Assembly (NCBI GenBank): GCA_020054495.1
Contig: JAHWGK010000007.1
Coordinates: 1-64,000, forward strand
Origin: Thermoplasmata archaeon
GTDB taxonomy: Archaea; Thermoplasmatota; E2; DHVEG-1
Length of the DNA: 64,000 bases
Direction: 5' to 3'
Positions 51,030 to 60,830 of the stretch are shown here, in pieces. The notes under the pieces are model-generated. The model did no database searches. It worked only from the letters and a program-made list of their open reading frames with translations, and was not told the origin of the DNA. Each line of letters opens with the position of its first letter. Position 1 is the first letter of the stretch. The position numbers and the translations under genes were made by a program.

Positions 51030-52340
51030 TCATTTTGAAGAAAATAGTCTCCTACTGTTCATATGTGCTGTAAGGTTCCGTTCAAACGTGAGAAAAAATG
51101 GATATATCCCTAGTTTTAAACTTTTTAAAGCTCTTCTTACAGTATACGGTGCTGAATAAAATTCTTTGTACATTTTTCTTACGCCATATAGTAGTTCTTT
51201 TGGTGTCATATGTTCTGGGGTAAATACAACGTTTTTCATAGTATATTTAGACCAATCCTTGGTAATAATACGCCCTTCTTTTTCGAATCGGTTAAAAATA
51301 GGTGTTCCGGGATATGGTGTTAATACAAGGAAATCTGCAACGTCGATTTTTAATTCTTGTATCAGTTTCATGGTTTCCTTAAAAACATCCTTTGTATCTG
51401 TATCGAAGCCAAATACGAAACATCCAATCACTATCATACCTTGGCTATGAATGTTTTTTACAGCTTGAGCATACTCTTTGACTTTGTTTGTTTTTTTACC
51501 AATGTCATCAAGAGTAGTTTGAGAAACAGATTCAAAACCTATAAGCCAAGATACGCAGCCTGCTTTTTTTGAAAGTTTTACTAATTCTTTGTCATGTGCA
51601 AGAACATCTGAGTTACCATTACAGGAGAATTTTTTATGTAAGCCTTCCATTTTTTTAAAAAGAGATTTTGAATATTCTGGGTTGATAGTAAGTGATGTAT
51701 CATAGAATGTAAATGCTTTTTGCGGCATAGATTTTATTTCTGCTATCACCTCATCAACAGGCCTTGTATAAAATTGTGAACCGCCGGGTATGTTTGTCTC
51801 ACGGCAAAACTCACACCCATATGGGCATCCTCTTGTTGCTTCAACAGCACCAGTGAGAACAAAACCAGGTAATTTAATATTTGTAGATGGGATTTTTACA
51901 GATTTATCGTACTTCACTGGCTGGTAAAATGGTTTTAACTTTTTTTCTTCGAAATCCTCAAGCAATTTAAGCCAGTTGATTTCACCTAATCCTAGTAATA
52001 CACTGTCTGCATGTTGTTTTGATTCATCAGGCAATGCTGAGGCATGTAGACCACTCAATACTACTGTTGTATCTCTTTTTTTGAACTCATCAGCGATTTC
52101 ATAAGCTCTAGGTGCTGAAGAGGTTGCAAAATTAATATTTACAATATCATAAGGTTTATCAAAATCAATCTTTGTATATCGTTCATTTAAAACTTCGACA
52201 GAATGTTTTTTTGGAGTAATAACTCCTAGACGACGGGCATGTAACGTTGGAAGAACAGTAAACATTGTAAGAAGTGTTTTATCGAAAAAGCCGTACTTAG
52301 CAAGGCCCATCGAAACGTTTTCGATGATTAATATGTCCAT
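51030..52340 (-). CDS. B12-binding domain radical SAM protein
   Basis: MDILIIENVSMGLAKYGFF...; GAVEATRGCPYGCEFCRETN. Confidence 0.9.
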   Translation of the reverse strand: MDILIIENVSMGLAKYGFFDKTLLTMFTVLPTLHARRLGVITPKKHSVEVLNERYTKIDFDKPYDIVNINFATSSAPRAYEIADEFKKRDTTVVLSGLHASALPDESKQHADSVLLGLGEINWLKLLEDFEEKKLKPFYQPVKYDKSVKIPSTNIKLPGFVLTGAVEATRGCPYGCEFCRETNIPGGSQFYTRPVDEVIAEIKSMPQKAFTFYDTSLTINPEYSKSLFKKMEGLHKKFSCNGNSDVLAHDKELVKLSKKAGCVSWLIGFESVSQTTLDDIGKKTNKVKEYAQAVKNIHSQGMIVIGCFVFGFDTDTKDVFKETMKLIQELKIDVADFLVLTPYPGTPIFNRFEKEGRIITKDWSKYTMKNVVFTPEHMTPKELLYGVRKMYKEFYSAPYTVRRALKSLKLGIYPFFLTFERNLTAHMNSRRLFSSK

Positions 52341-52386
52341 TATGACAAGACAAATATAATCGAGATATATTAAAGTAATCTGGTGT

Positions 52387-53355
52387 ATGGAAAATACTAT
52401 GGATACTGCAGCAAAAACATTAAGACAAAGAGTCAATCATAATTTGAAAAGAAATAGGGTTATTGATAATTTTATATACAATATATCGGGAAAGACAGCA
52501 ATTTATGAAACGCTTCAATTTAAGATTTGGTTATTGATAAATAAAACACGAGATACTTCGAATTTAAACCCAATTATTATTGGAGGTTGCCCTAGAAGTG
52601 GTACAACATTAATCAGAGCGTTAATTGGTATGCATCCAGAAATTGCAACTCCTAAACAAGAATATAATGTTTTAATAGGAATAAATAACGATGATATTTT
52701 ACAAAGTATTCTTGATTTTTCGTCAGAAGAAATAACTGAACTAAAGAATAAATGGAAAAATATGGTAAATTTTTCAGAACATGCACTACGATTATATATG
52801 CAAAAACAAAGGAAACAATATATCATAGTAAAGCAACCATTCCATATTCTTATTATCAATGAACTTTTCCATTATTTTCCGAATATGAAGTTTATTCATA
52901 TAATCAGAGATGGGCGGGATGTTGCTTGTTCTTTAAGGATGCATCCGAAATGGAAAATGGTTAATGGAAAAATTATACCAGCTCATAATATAAGCCCATT
53001 TGATTGGTGTATTAGACGATGGGTTGCTTGTATTAATCTTGGTAAAAAATGGAGGGAATCTGATAAGTATATTGAGGTGAAATATGAGAATTTAGTTAAT
53101 TCTCCTGTTGAAACGATGCAAGATTTGTTTCAGTTTCTCCATGTTAATATGATTCCAAAAAATGATTTACTTAGTTATTATAAATATGAAAAAGATGAGG
53201 ATCACTACACAAATATCGAAGTTGGGAGAGCGATATTCAAGAAATCTATTGGCAGATGGAAAAAAGATATGAGTGAAGATGATAAAGAAATGTTTAAACA
53301 TATGGCTGGAAAGTTATTAATAGAATTAAAATACGAAGAAGATATGAATTGGTAG
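52387..53355 (+). CDS. sulfotransferase family protein
   Basis: PIIIGGCPRSGTTLIRALIGMHPEI (5'-PSB) and FIHIIRDGRDVACSLRMH (3'-PB). Confidence 0.9.
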   Translation: MENTMDTAAKTLRQRVNHNLKRNRVIDNFIYNISGKTAIYETLQFKIWLLINKTRDTSNLNPIIIGGCPRSGTTLIRALIGMHPEIATPKQEYNVLIGINNDDILQSILDFSSEEITELKNKWKNMVNFSEHALRLYMQKQRKQYIIVKQPFHILIINELFHYFPNMKFIHIIRDGRDVACSLRMHPKWKMVNGKIIPAHNISPFDWCIRRWVACINLGKKWRESDKYIEVKYENLVNSPVETMQDLFQFLHVNMIPKNDLLSYYKYEKDEDHYTNIEVGRAIFKKSIGRWKKDMSEDDKEMFKHMAGKLLIELKYEEDMNW

Positions 53356-53376
53356 TTCAGGTAATGTTGTGAGATA

Positions 53377-54759
53377 ATGAATTCTTTCTACAATCCAATG
53401 TTTCTCTCGAAGGTTTTAAAAATCTATATGTTCGATATCAACCGGCTAAAGAATCTCAATGAAGAAACATTAAAAAAATATCAAGATAAAGCCTTCAGAA
53501 ACATGGTAAAATATGCTTATACAGTTCCACTCTATCACGATAAATACAAAAAAGCAGGAGTTTATCCAGATGACATCACTAAGATAGAGGACATAAAAAA
53601 ACTCCCGATAATCTCTAAAAATGATTTCGATAACTATACTCCAGATGGCATCATATCACCTAAAACAAAGAGAGACCAACTCATTAAAATTACTACTTCA
53701 GGGACGACTGGGAAATCATTATCACTTTATGGTGACATGTATGATGTAGTAACATGGCTTTTTTGGTATATAAGAGTTATAAAAGAACATGGGGTTAATT
53801 GGCGAAAAAATAAGATGGCAATAATAGGAGATTTTGCACCACACACGATTGCTAGTGGATATGTTAAAAGAGGGTTATTTTCACAACTCAGCAGTAATCG
53901 TTTTTTCAGCAACATGCAATGGTTAAATACAAATGATAAACCAAAGGATGTAATCAAAGAAGTCAACCGGTTTAACCCAGAGTTTCTCGGAGGATACGTT
54001 GGTATGCTCAGTCATCTTGCTCTACTGAAGGAAAAAGGATATGGAGATGATGTTAATCCCAAATGGATTGCAACAATAGGATCAATCTTAACACCGCCTC
54101 TTCGGAAGTTGCTAGAGGATACATTTAATGCAGAAGTCTTCGAAGTCTATGGAGCAACAGAGTCAGGAACCATTGCGTTTCAATGTCGCTATGGGAACTA
54201 TCACATTATGTCTGATCTTGTTTACCCTGAGTTTTTAAAGGAGGGTAAACCTGTTGAATCAAAAGAGCAAGGAAAACTTGTGATTACAAAATTATATGGC
54301 AAAGGTACCCCTATCATAAGATATGGTGCAGTTAATGACATCGTTGCACCTCTCTATGAAAAATGCGACTGTGGGATGCCCGGCAATCTCATATATAAAA
54401 TCTATGGAAGAGATGATTTATCATTATATTTTTCTGGTGGAAGAGTACTACTTCCTTCATCAATAGGAGATATCCATGGACGACTATTATATGAATTAAA
54501 AACAAACAAAGTCAAACATACCCGTATCACCCAACATAGTTTAACAAACATTGAGATACGATTGATAATTGATAAAAAACTTAAGGAGAAAAAACCATCG
54601 GTTGAAGAGATATTCTCTGTATTACGTAAAGGTTATCAAGAAAAAGTTGGAGCAGATGTTAAAATTGATATTAAAGAAGTTGAAAAGGTAAGTAAAAAAG
54701 GACCACGAATCGTTTCAAAGGTTGATAAGAGTACATTTAAGATAAAACAGTATATCTAA
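53377..54759 (+). CDS. phenylacetate-CoA ligase/CapK-like adenylate-forming enzyme
   Basis: KITTSGTTGKSLSLYGDMYD; EVFEVYGATESGTIAFQC; GRDDLSLYFSGGRVLLPSSI. Confidence 0.88.
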   Translation: MNSFYNPMFLSKVLKIYMFDINRLKNLNEETLKKYQDKAFRNMVKYAYTVPLYHDKYKKAGVYPDDITKIEDIKKLPIISKNDFDNYTPDGIISPKTKRDQLIKITTSGTTGKSLSLYGDMYDVVTWLFWYIRVIKEHGVNWRKNKMAIIGDFAPHTIASGYVKRGLFSQLSSNRFFSNMQWLNTNDKPKDVIKEVNRFNPEFLGGYVGMLSHLALLKEKGYGDDVNPKWIATIGSILTPPLRKLLEDTFNAEVFEVYGATESGTIAFQCRYGNYHIMSDLVYPEFLKEGKPVESKEQGKLVITKLYGKGTPIIRYGAVNDIVAPLYEKCDCGMPGNLIYKIYGRDDLSLYFSGGRVLLPSSIGDIHGRLLYELKTNKVKHTRITQHSLTNIEIRLIIDKKLKEKKPSVEEIFSVLRKGYQEKVGADVKIDIKEVEKVSKKGPRIVSKVDKSTFKIKQYI

Positions 54760-54923
54760 ATGGTTCGGAGCTGAATTCTTTTTTTATTTGTTTATATTTA
54801 GGTATTAAAAAAAATCACCCAATGTAAGGATTATCGTTCAATAAAATGTATATATTAACGAAAAGTATTTATATTTTCAAAAGATATTGACTTAACAATC
54901 GTTAAGATTAGGGGTGAATAAAT

Positions 54924-55088
54924 ATGGCAATTGTATTATGTGAAGACAGTGTATGTGACCCACCAAAGTGTCCTGTTGTTGATGTACAAGAAGATAAAGT
55001 TATCATTGGCGAGAAAGACAATATATGTACATTGACAAGAGAGCAATTTGATATATTAAAAGAAAAAGTAAAAAACGATGAAATCTAA
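54924..55088 (+). CDS. small cysteine-containing protein, 54 aa
   Basis: Not in track: MAIVLCEDSVCDPPKCPVVDVQEDKVIIGEKDNICTLTREQFDILKEKVKNDEI; SD AGGGGTGA upstream. Confidence 0.7.
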   Translation: MAIVLCEDSVCDPPKCPVVDVQEDKVIIGEKDNICTLTREQFDILKEKVKNDEI

Positions 55089-55115
55089 ATAGAAGGATAA
55101 TTTTCCTTCTTCGTT

Positions 55116-55763
55116 TTATTTTTTAAAATCTTCAGGTCTAAATCCCTGACTGTTTTCTTTATAAAGTTCAATAGCAGTAAATATAATGTTTGTCAATTCT
55201 TCGATCCTTTGCTCATCAGTATAATCAGGATTTAATATTCCATATACAGTAAGATAATAAGGTGTAACAATTCCCCGATGATATTCAAGACTCATCATAG
55301 TAAACATTGGTACTGCGTTATCACCGTCAATATCATAAAATGGTTGTAAAGTTTTTAGTTCACCTGTCGCATGATCGTTATTTATATGATAAAAAATGAC
55401 ACCAGTTCCATTAAAATCAACTGTTTTTGAAAACACATCTTCTTTTTCAAATGTTACATTAAATATTTGCATAACTAAAGGTTCCATGTCATCACAATAA
55501 GCACAAACATCTGTTCTAAATGCAAGAAATATTGGACCTTTTGTTAGCTCATCAATAATGAAATTTGGATGAGGTTTTCCATTTGCTGTCTCAATCTTGT
55601 AATCTTGGGAATACACTCGATTTAGCTTAATACAGCTAAGACAAATTATTGATACTATTCTTGAGTATACTTCATCATAAACATCAGTAAAAGCATACAT
55701 TCCTCCTAAAGACCCAGAAATAAGAATTAAAGCTGTTATTTGTAATACTAGTATTTTTTTCAT
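55116..55763 (-). CDS. secreted thioredoxin-fold protein
   Basis: Signal peptide; PIFLAFRTDVCAYCDDMEPLVMQIF. Confidence 0.7.
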   Translation of the reverse strand: MKKILVLQITALILISGSLGGMYAFTDVYDEVYSRIVSIICLSCIKLNRVYSQDYKIETANGKPHPNFIIDELTKGPIFLAFRTDVCAYCDDMEPLVMQIFNVTFEKEDVFSKTVDFNGTGVIFYHINNDHATGELKTLQPFYDIDGDNAVPMFTMMSLEYHRGIVTPYYLTVYGILNPDYTDEQRIEELTNIIFTAIELYKENSQGFRPEDFKK

Positions 55764-55764
55764 T

Positions 55765-56613
55765 TTAGACCCTCTCAAAAGATATCAATCCTAATGGACA
55801 GGCTTCTATACATTTTCCGCAGAGAATACATTCGGGATCTCTTTTCATATTGGGAACATCAATTCCCATAGGACAACTATTTATACATGCATTACAGTGA
55901 ATGCATTTTTCTTCAGTAGAAGGATGCTCGATCATTAAATGTGTAGAAACATGGAGGTAACTAATTTTATTGAATGGTGCAAGAATCGCACCAACAGGAC
56001 AAAAGTAACGACACCATCCACGCTCAATTATAAAGATTAAAATAAAAAACAGGATAAAAATGACAAGTGCCATATAGAAAAATGCATTTGCTAAATATGT
56101 TCCAGGGTTTAATATCATTACAGGTATTGTACCAACAAGAACTCCAACTGGGCATATATCTGTAAACATGAATCCAATAAATATTGGAGTTATTACGACT
56201 AAGCCAATAAGAACAAAATATTTTGTATATCTTAAATAATGCTCAACTTTATGTTGACCAATTTTTGCAAATATTGGGAATCTTTTTTTAAGTTTCTTTG
56301 GTACTACACCAGTTGTTCTCTGCAGTAAACCAATAGGACATGCCCATCCACAAACAGCTCTTCCGGTTAAAACACCAACAGTACCAAGTATTAGAAGAGG
56401 ATACGTTATCAGTTTCCACTTGAATTCACCATTAAACACACCAACCTCTATTGCACGCAAAGGACAAGCTGAAGTCGCGGCAGGACATGCATGACAATAA
56501 AAAAAAGGATAACAAAAACCTGTCTTTAACCCAAGAGCACCAAGATTAGCTGAAATAAGAAAAATAATTTGAGCTATATACCGTTTAAGCTTCAATAACA
56601 CTTGGAACTTCAT
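55765..56613 (-). CDS. NapH/NosR-like membrane polyferredoxin
   Basis: CGWACPIGLLQR, CRYFCPVGAILAPFNK, CIHCNACINSCPMGID, CILCGKCIEACPLG plus TMs. Confidence 0.88.
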   Translation of the reverse strand: MKFQVLLKLKRYIAQIIFLISANLGALGLKTGFCYPFFYCHACPAATSACPLRAIEVGVFNGEFKWKLITYPLLILGTVGVLTGRAVCGWACPIGLLQRTTGVVPKKLKKRFPIFAKIGQHKVEHYLRYTKYFVLIGLVVITPIFIGFMFTDICPVGVLVGTIPVMILNPGTYLANAFFYMALVIFILFFILIFIIERGWCRYFCPVGAILAPFNKISYLHVSTHLMIEHPSTEEKCIHCNACINSCPMGIDVPNMKRDPECILCGKCIEACPLGLISFERV

Positions 56614-57134
56614 CTAGATCTCTTTCTTTTATATAACGACACTCCAACTAATACTGCAAATAATAATGTAATGATTTCAAAACCTGGTGTACCGTTATCA
56701 TCACCTCCACCATTTGTAGTGCCATTGCCATTTGGTTTTTCAGAAAGATTTATTTTGGTATCCTTAAGATACTCTATCCATCCGGTACTTGTTTCAACGT
56801 TTATAGTATATTGAATGTATGTTGCATCGTCATGACCGAGTGTAGCTGAAACTATATATTTTCCATCCTGCTCAGACATTGAAATATTCTGTAAAGAATC
56901 AGGAAAACAAATTCCGGTATTAGCATTACATTCCTGAACCTTCAGCCATACATCTATTATTCCTTCGTCATCTAATTCTGCAGTAAAAGTAACTGTAGAT
57001 TCTGCAACAGGAGGGTCTGGATCAACAGTTATTGTAGGGTCTGCTGCATTTACTGAGTTTGCTACAAAAAGACTTGTTACTAGCATCATAAAAAATATGA
57101 TTTTTATGGTTCTCCTCATTTTATATTCCTCCAC
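56610..57134 (-). CDS. secreted protein with PGF-CTERM-like sorting signal
   Basis: Signal peptide; C-term TPGFEIITLLFAVLVGVSLYKRKRSR. Confidence 0.7.
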   Translation of the reverse strand: MEEYKMRRTIKIIFFMMLVTSLFVANSVNAADPTITVDPDPPVAESTVTFTAELDDEGIIDVWLKVQECNANTGICFPDSLQNISMSEQDGKYIVSATLGHDDATYIQYTINVETSTGWIEYLKDTKINLSEKPNGNGTTNGGGDDNGTPGFEIITLLFAVLVGVSLYKRKRSR

Positions 57135-57136
57135 CT

Positions 57137-57760
57137 TTACCTGATTAATTCATTCAATATTGGGGCAAGCAGTGGTGTATCTTGTGAATATCCATATGGG
57201 ATTTCAGTAAAACCATGAATCCCTGCTTCTCTATAGTGGCGCTGCCCATTTTCATTAAATATCACTAGTGTGGGAATAGCGCCCTCCTTCAAATAATTTT
57301 CTGAAATACTACCATCAATATCATTCCCAAAAATCCAATCCAGTTCAATACCAAGTTGCGAAACAAATAAACCTCTATATTCCTGTATCTGCTGAATACC
57401 TTCCCTTGATTCAATATTGATAGAAAGTATCTCTAAATCAGCTCTACTATAATTTTCATATATCTTTTTTAATTCAATCATTACAACTACACAAGGTCCA
57501 CACCATGTTGCCCACGTATCAAGGATAACAACTTTTCCTCTATAATCACTTAAATGTTTCTCACTTCCATCAGTTGCTGTAAAAACAAAATCTTCTCCTC
57601 CGTTATCAGTTGTTCCATTGTCATTTTCAGAAGTATTAATACAACCCGAAAAAAAAGACGTTGATATAATTATAATAAATACCGCAATAATCACTTTTTT
57701 CATATCTGAATCTCCACATAGAGATGCATAGTGATAAAGATATCTAGTTGTAAGTTTCAA
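57137..57760 (-). CDS. TlpA/ResA-like thiol-disulfide lipoprotein
   Basis: Lipobox FFSGCINTS; GKVVILDTWATWCGPCVVVMIELKKIYENY. Confidence 0.9.
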   Translation of the reverse strand: MKLTTRYLYHYASLCGDSDMKKVIIAVFIIIISTSFFSGCINTSENDNGTTDNGGEDFVFTATDGSEKHLSDYRGKVVILDTWATWCGPCVVVMIELKKIYENYSRADLEILSINIESREGIQQIQEYRGLFVSQLGIELDWIFGNDIDGSISENYLKEGAIPTLVIFNENGQRHYREAGIHGFTEIPYGYSQDTPLLAPILNELIR

Positions 57761-58157
57761 GCTTCTTTTTTAATTCTTCTTTTGGATAGGCTCCAACAAG
57801 TCGATCGACTAAATTACCATTTTTAAACACAAGTAATGTAGGTATGCTCATAATATGATGTTTAGCTGATGCCAGTGGATTTTCATCAACATTTAGTTTA
57901 CCAAAAACAATTTTACCATGCATCTCTTTTGCTAATTCTTCAATGACAGGTGTAACCATTCTACATGGACCACACCATGGCGCCCAACAATCAACGACAA
58001 TAATTCCATATTTTTTTACCGCTTTATCAATATCTGTATCAGTAATTGTAAGTGGTGTATCTGGTAAATTTTCTCCCATATTTTTTCCTCCATTCAAATA
58101 CTGCTTTTTTAATTCTTCCAATTTTCTCTTTTTAATTTCTTCAAGCTCATCATTCAT
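57744..58157 (-). CDS. thioredoxin
   Basis: IIVVDCWAPWCGPCRMVTPVIEELAKEMHGKIVFGKLNVDENPLASAKHHIMSIPTLLVFKNG. Confidence 0.95.
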   Translation of the reverse strand: MNDELEEIKKRKLEELKKQYLNGGKNMGENLPDTPLTITDTDIDKAVKKYGIIVVDCWAPWCGPCRMVTPVIEELAKEMHGKIVFGKLNVDENPLASAKHHIMSIPTLLVFKNGNLVDRLVGAYPKEELKKKLETYN

Positions 58158-58186
58158 TTTTACGCATAATAGTAATTCTAATATTA

Positions 58187-58441
58187 TTAATTATCCTGAA
58201 GCCATTTTCTTATTCGTAGGTAGCCAATTTTTTTTTCTCCATCCACCCAAAGAATAGGAGCAGTTTTCTGTAACTCTTCAAAAACATCATGAGATTTTGC
58301 CTCATCTAATTGTTCTTCACTCCAATCAGTTATTTCATGTGGATATGTAACTATTTTTACATCATCTCTATTAAGCAATAATTCTTTTGTCTGTGTACAT
58401 TTTGTACAATTTTCTAAAGAAAACAATATTTTTTCAACCAT
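58187..58441 (-). CDS. glutaredoxin/thioredoxin-like small protein
   Basis: KILFSLENCTKCTQTKELLLNRDDVKIVTYP. Confidence 0.75.
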   Translation of the reverse strand: MVEKILFSLENCTKCTQTKELLLNRDDVKIVTYPHEITDWSEEQLDEAKSHDVFEELQKTAPILWVDGEKKIGYLRIRKWLQDN

Positions 58442-58472
58442 TTCAAATTCCCCATTTATCGTCTAATTTAAT

Positions 58473-58484
58473 ATGGGCCAGGCC
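58473..58484. repeat. tRNA-Val 3'-end direct repeat, copy 1 (ATGGGCCAGGCC)
   Basis: 12-bp identical to 61173-61184 and 62537-62548. Confidence 0.7.
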
Positions 58485-58739
58485 GAACTTGCATCAGCTT
58501 ACAGGAGGGATTTTGTTTAAGAAAATCCCATTTTTGACCCATCTTGAATTTTAACAAGGCAATCAGTTCTTACTTACTAAAACCTTTCTTTTTTCTTTTT
58601 GGTTTGAGTAGTGTTTTTAGAAATTGGGTCACTACACTATTACGACAGATGTTTTCAATTATTAGCAGTTTTAACAGATACATTTAAATTGTATTATTAT
58701 ATAGTAATTTTATAAATTTTTGCATCTGGGGAGAAAAAG

Positions 58740-60137
58740 ATGGAAAAGAAATTTTTTGGAAAAACTTTGATAGTAGGATTAATAATTCTATTCGTTGGAG
58801 CAAGTGTGATACCAAGTGTAAACGGCACAAATATTAGATCAATCGAAGATAATGAAAGAGTTTATGCCTTAGAAGATATGAATTATGTCAAAAATCCATT
58901 GGCTAAGGGAGTTGTATTTGAAGATGATTTTGATACAGGAAATACCCCAGGTCAAGACCCAGTTGGATGGGGTGTTTCAGAATTTATAAACTCTGAGGTA
59001 GCGATAACAGGTGCGACCTATGTAAGCAGCCCATATTCTGTTGAGCTTTATAATCCTGCAGATAGTGGAATCAACATCTGGCATGGTTTTACTTCACTGT
59101 CAGAGGGCGCAGTAGAGTGCCACGTAAAATCAAGTGATGATGGTTGTTTTATCACAACTAGTGAAGAAGAGAACCCAGACCCAGGTGATTGGGGCATACT
59201 AGTAGCTTTCTGGAATGGTAAAATTATGTATCTTGGTTCAAGTGGATGGGAAGATTTGGATCCACCGTTTACGTATACTCCAAACACATGGTATCATTTT
59301 AGATTTGAGTTTGATTGTGGCACTGATACCTATGATATATACATTGATGATGATCTCAAAAAACAGGATGCATCCATGAAAACTCCATTAACATACTTTG
59401 GCTATATATGGATATCATGCGAGTATACCTATGCATGCACTGCATATCTAGACAATGTAAAAATCTCTGAAGCCAATGATCCACCAAACACTCCAGGTAC
59501 TCCTTTAGGGCCTACAACATTGGGAGTAGGAGAGTCTGGTACATACAGTACAAGTGCTACAGATCCAGAAGGAGACCAAGTGCAGTATCGGTTTGATTGG
59601 GATGACGGAACAATTAGTGATTGGACGGATCTTGTAAACTCTGGGGCAACTGCAAGCCAGGATTACTCTTGGGATACGGTTGGGGCGTATGTGGTGAAGG
59701 CTCAAGCCCGTGATGAACAAGGTGGTACAAGTGATTGGTCTAGTGGTTTAGCCGTGGTTGTGAATGATCCTCCTGCAACACCAGATATTGATGGAGAAAC
59801 CAATGGCAAAGTAGGGACAGAACATGAATACACATTTGTTTCAACTGACCCTAATGGAGATATGATCAAGTACATTATCGACTGGGGTGACAACACCACA
59901 GATACTACAGAACTCTATGATTCGGGAGTGACGGCAACGATATCACATACTTGGAATACAAAGGGAACCTACATAATTAAAGCGAAAGCAGCGGATGAAC
60001 ATGATGCTGAAAGTGATTGGGGAACTCTAGAAGTGGCAATGCCAAGAGACAAAATAACAATCAACTCATTGTTATCGCGTCTGCTTGAACGATTTCCAAA
60101 TGCATTCCCTCTGCTAAGACATCTGCTTGGACTGTAA
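58740..60137 (+). CDS. secreted LamG-like/PKD protein with novel C-terminal tail
   Basis: Signal peptide; two PKD repeats; ends MPRDKITINSLLSRLLERFPNAFPLLRHLLGL. Confidence 0.8.
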   Translation: MEKKFFGKTLIVGLIILFVGASVIPSVNGTNIRSIEDNERVYALEDMNYVKNPLAKGVVFEDDFDTGNTPGQDPVGWGVSEFINSEVAITGATYVSSPYSVELYNPADSGINIWHGFTSLSEGAVECHVKSSDDGCFITTSEEENPDPGDWGILVAFWNGKIMYLGSSGWEDLDPPFTYTPNTWYHFRFEFDCGTDTYDIYIDDDLKKQDASMKTPLTYFGYIWISCEYTYACTAYLDNVKISEANDPPNTPGTPLGPTTLGVGESGTYSTSATDPEGDQVQYRFDWDDGTISDWTDLVNSGATASQDYSWDTVGAYVVKAQARDEQGGTSDWSSGLAVVVNDPPATPDIDGETNGKVGTEHEYTFVSTDPNGDMIKYIIDWGDNTTDTTELYDSGVTATISHTWNTKGTYIIKAKAADEHDAESDWGTLEVAMPRDKITINSLLSRLLERFPNAFPLLRHLLGL

Positions 60138-60378
60138 ATCTACACTTAAACCATTCTTCTTTCTTTGTTTCTTTTTATTTTACTTATTAAGTTTTGTTTT
60201 CTTTAGATTTTTTAAGTTTATATTTTCTAAAATAATGTTTAAAACAACTAAGTTATTTTTAAAAAGGAAAATTTAATTTGTAGCCTTTTTTATCAATGCA
60301 AAAGATACTAAATCACCAAAAATTATAAATAATATCATGCATATACATATATACATGAAATTACATGAGGTTATGTAA

Positions 60379-60525
60379 ATGGTAAGAATGACTTTTTCAA
60401 TACCGGATGAATTAAAGAAAAAACTTGACCAACTACAAGATATAAACTGGTCTGAAATCTTCAAAAACGGTCTTAAAAAGAAACTGGAAATATTAGAAAA
60501 ACTCCATGCAAAAGGTGAACTATAA
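60379..60525 (+). CDS. ribbon-helix-helix antitoxin-like (VapB-type), 48 aa
   Basis: MVRMTFSIPDELKKKLDQLQDINWSEIFKNGLKKKLEILEKLHAKGEL; not in track. Confidence 0.7.
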   Translation: MVRMTFSIPDELKKKLDQLQDINWSEIFKNGLKKKLEILEKLHAKGEL

Positions 60526-60527
60526 AT

Positions 60528-60830
60528 ATGGCATGCATCACAATTTCTATAGAAAAATCATTTAAAGAAAGATTAACAAGATTTCCATGGGTAAACTGGT
60601 CAGAAATCGGCAGAGAAGAAATGTTAAAGAGATACATATTTGAAAAATATATACGAACTGGAAAAATTACAAATGAGGGATGGAAATTCTGCGAAAAAAT
60701 CGACTGGCACCCTGTAGATGAACTTCCATTAAAAGAAGAATTCATTAAAAAACTTAGGAAAATACAGAAAGGTTCATACTCTAAAACAATGGGTTCAAAA
60801 GATTTAGAACAGTGGTTTGAAGATCTATGA
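60528..60830 (+). CDS. second RHH-like antitoxin
   Basis: ITISIEKSFKERLTRFPWVNWSEIGREEMLKRYIFEKYI; overlaps downstream toxin. Confidence 0.65.
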   Translation: MACITISIEKSFKERLTRFPWVNWSEIGREEMLKRYIFEKYIRTGKITNEGWKFCEKIDWHPVDELPLKEEFIKKLRKIQKGSYSKTMGSKDLEQWFEDL

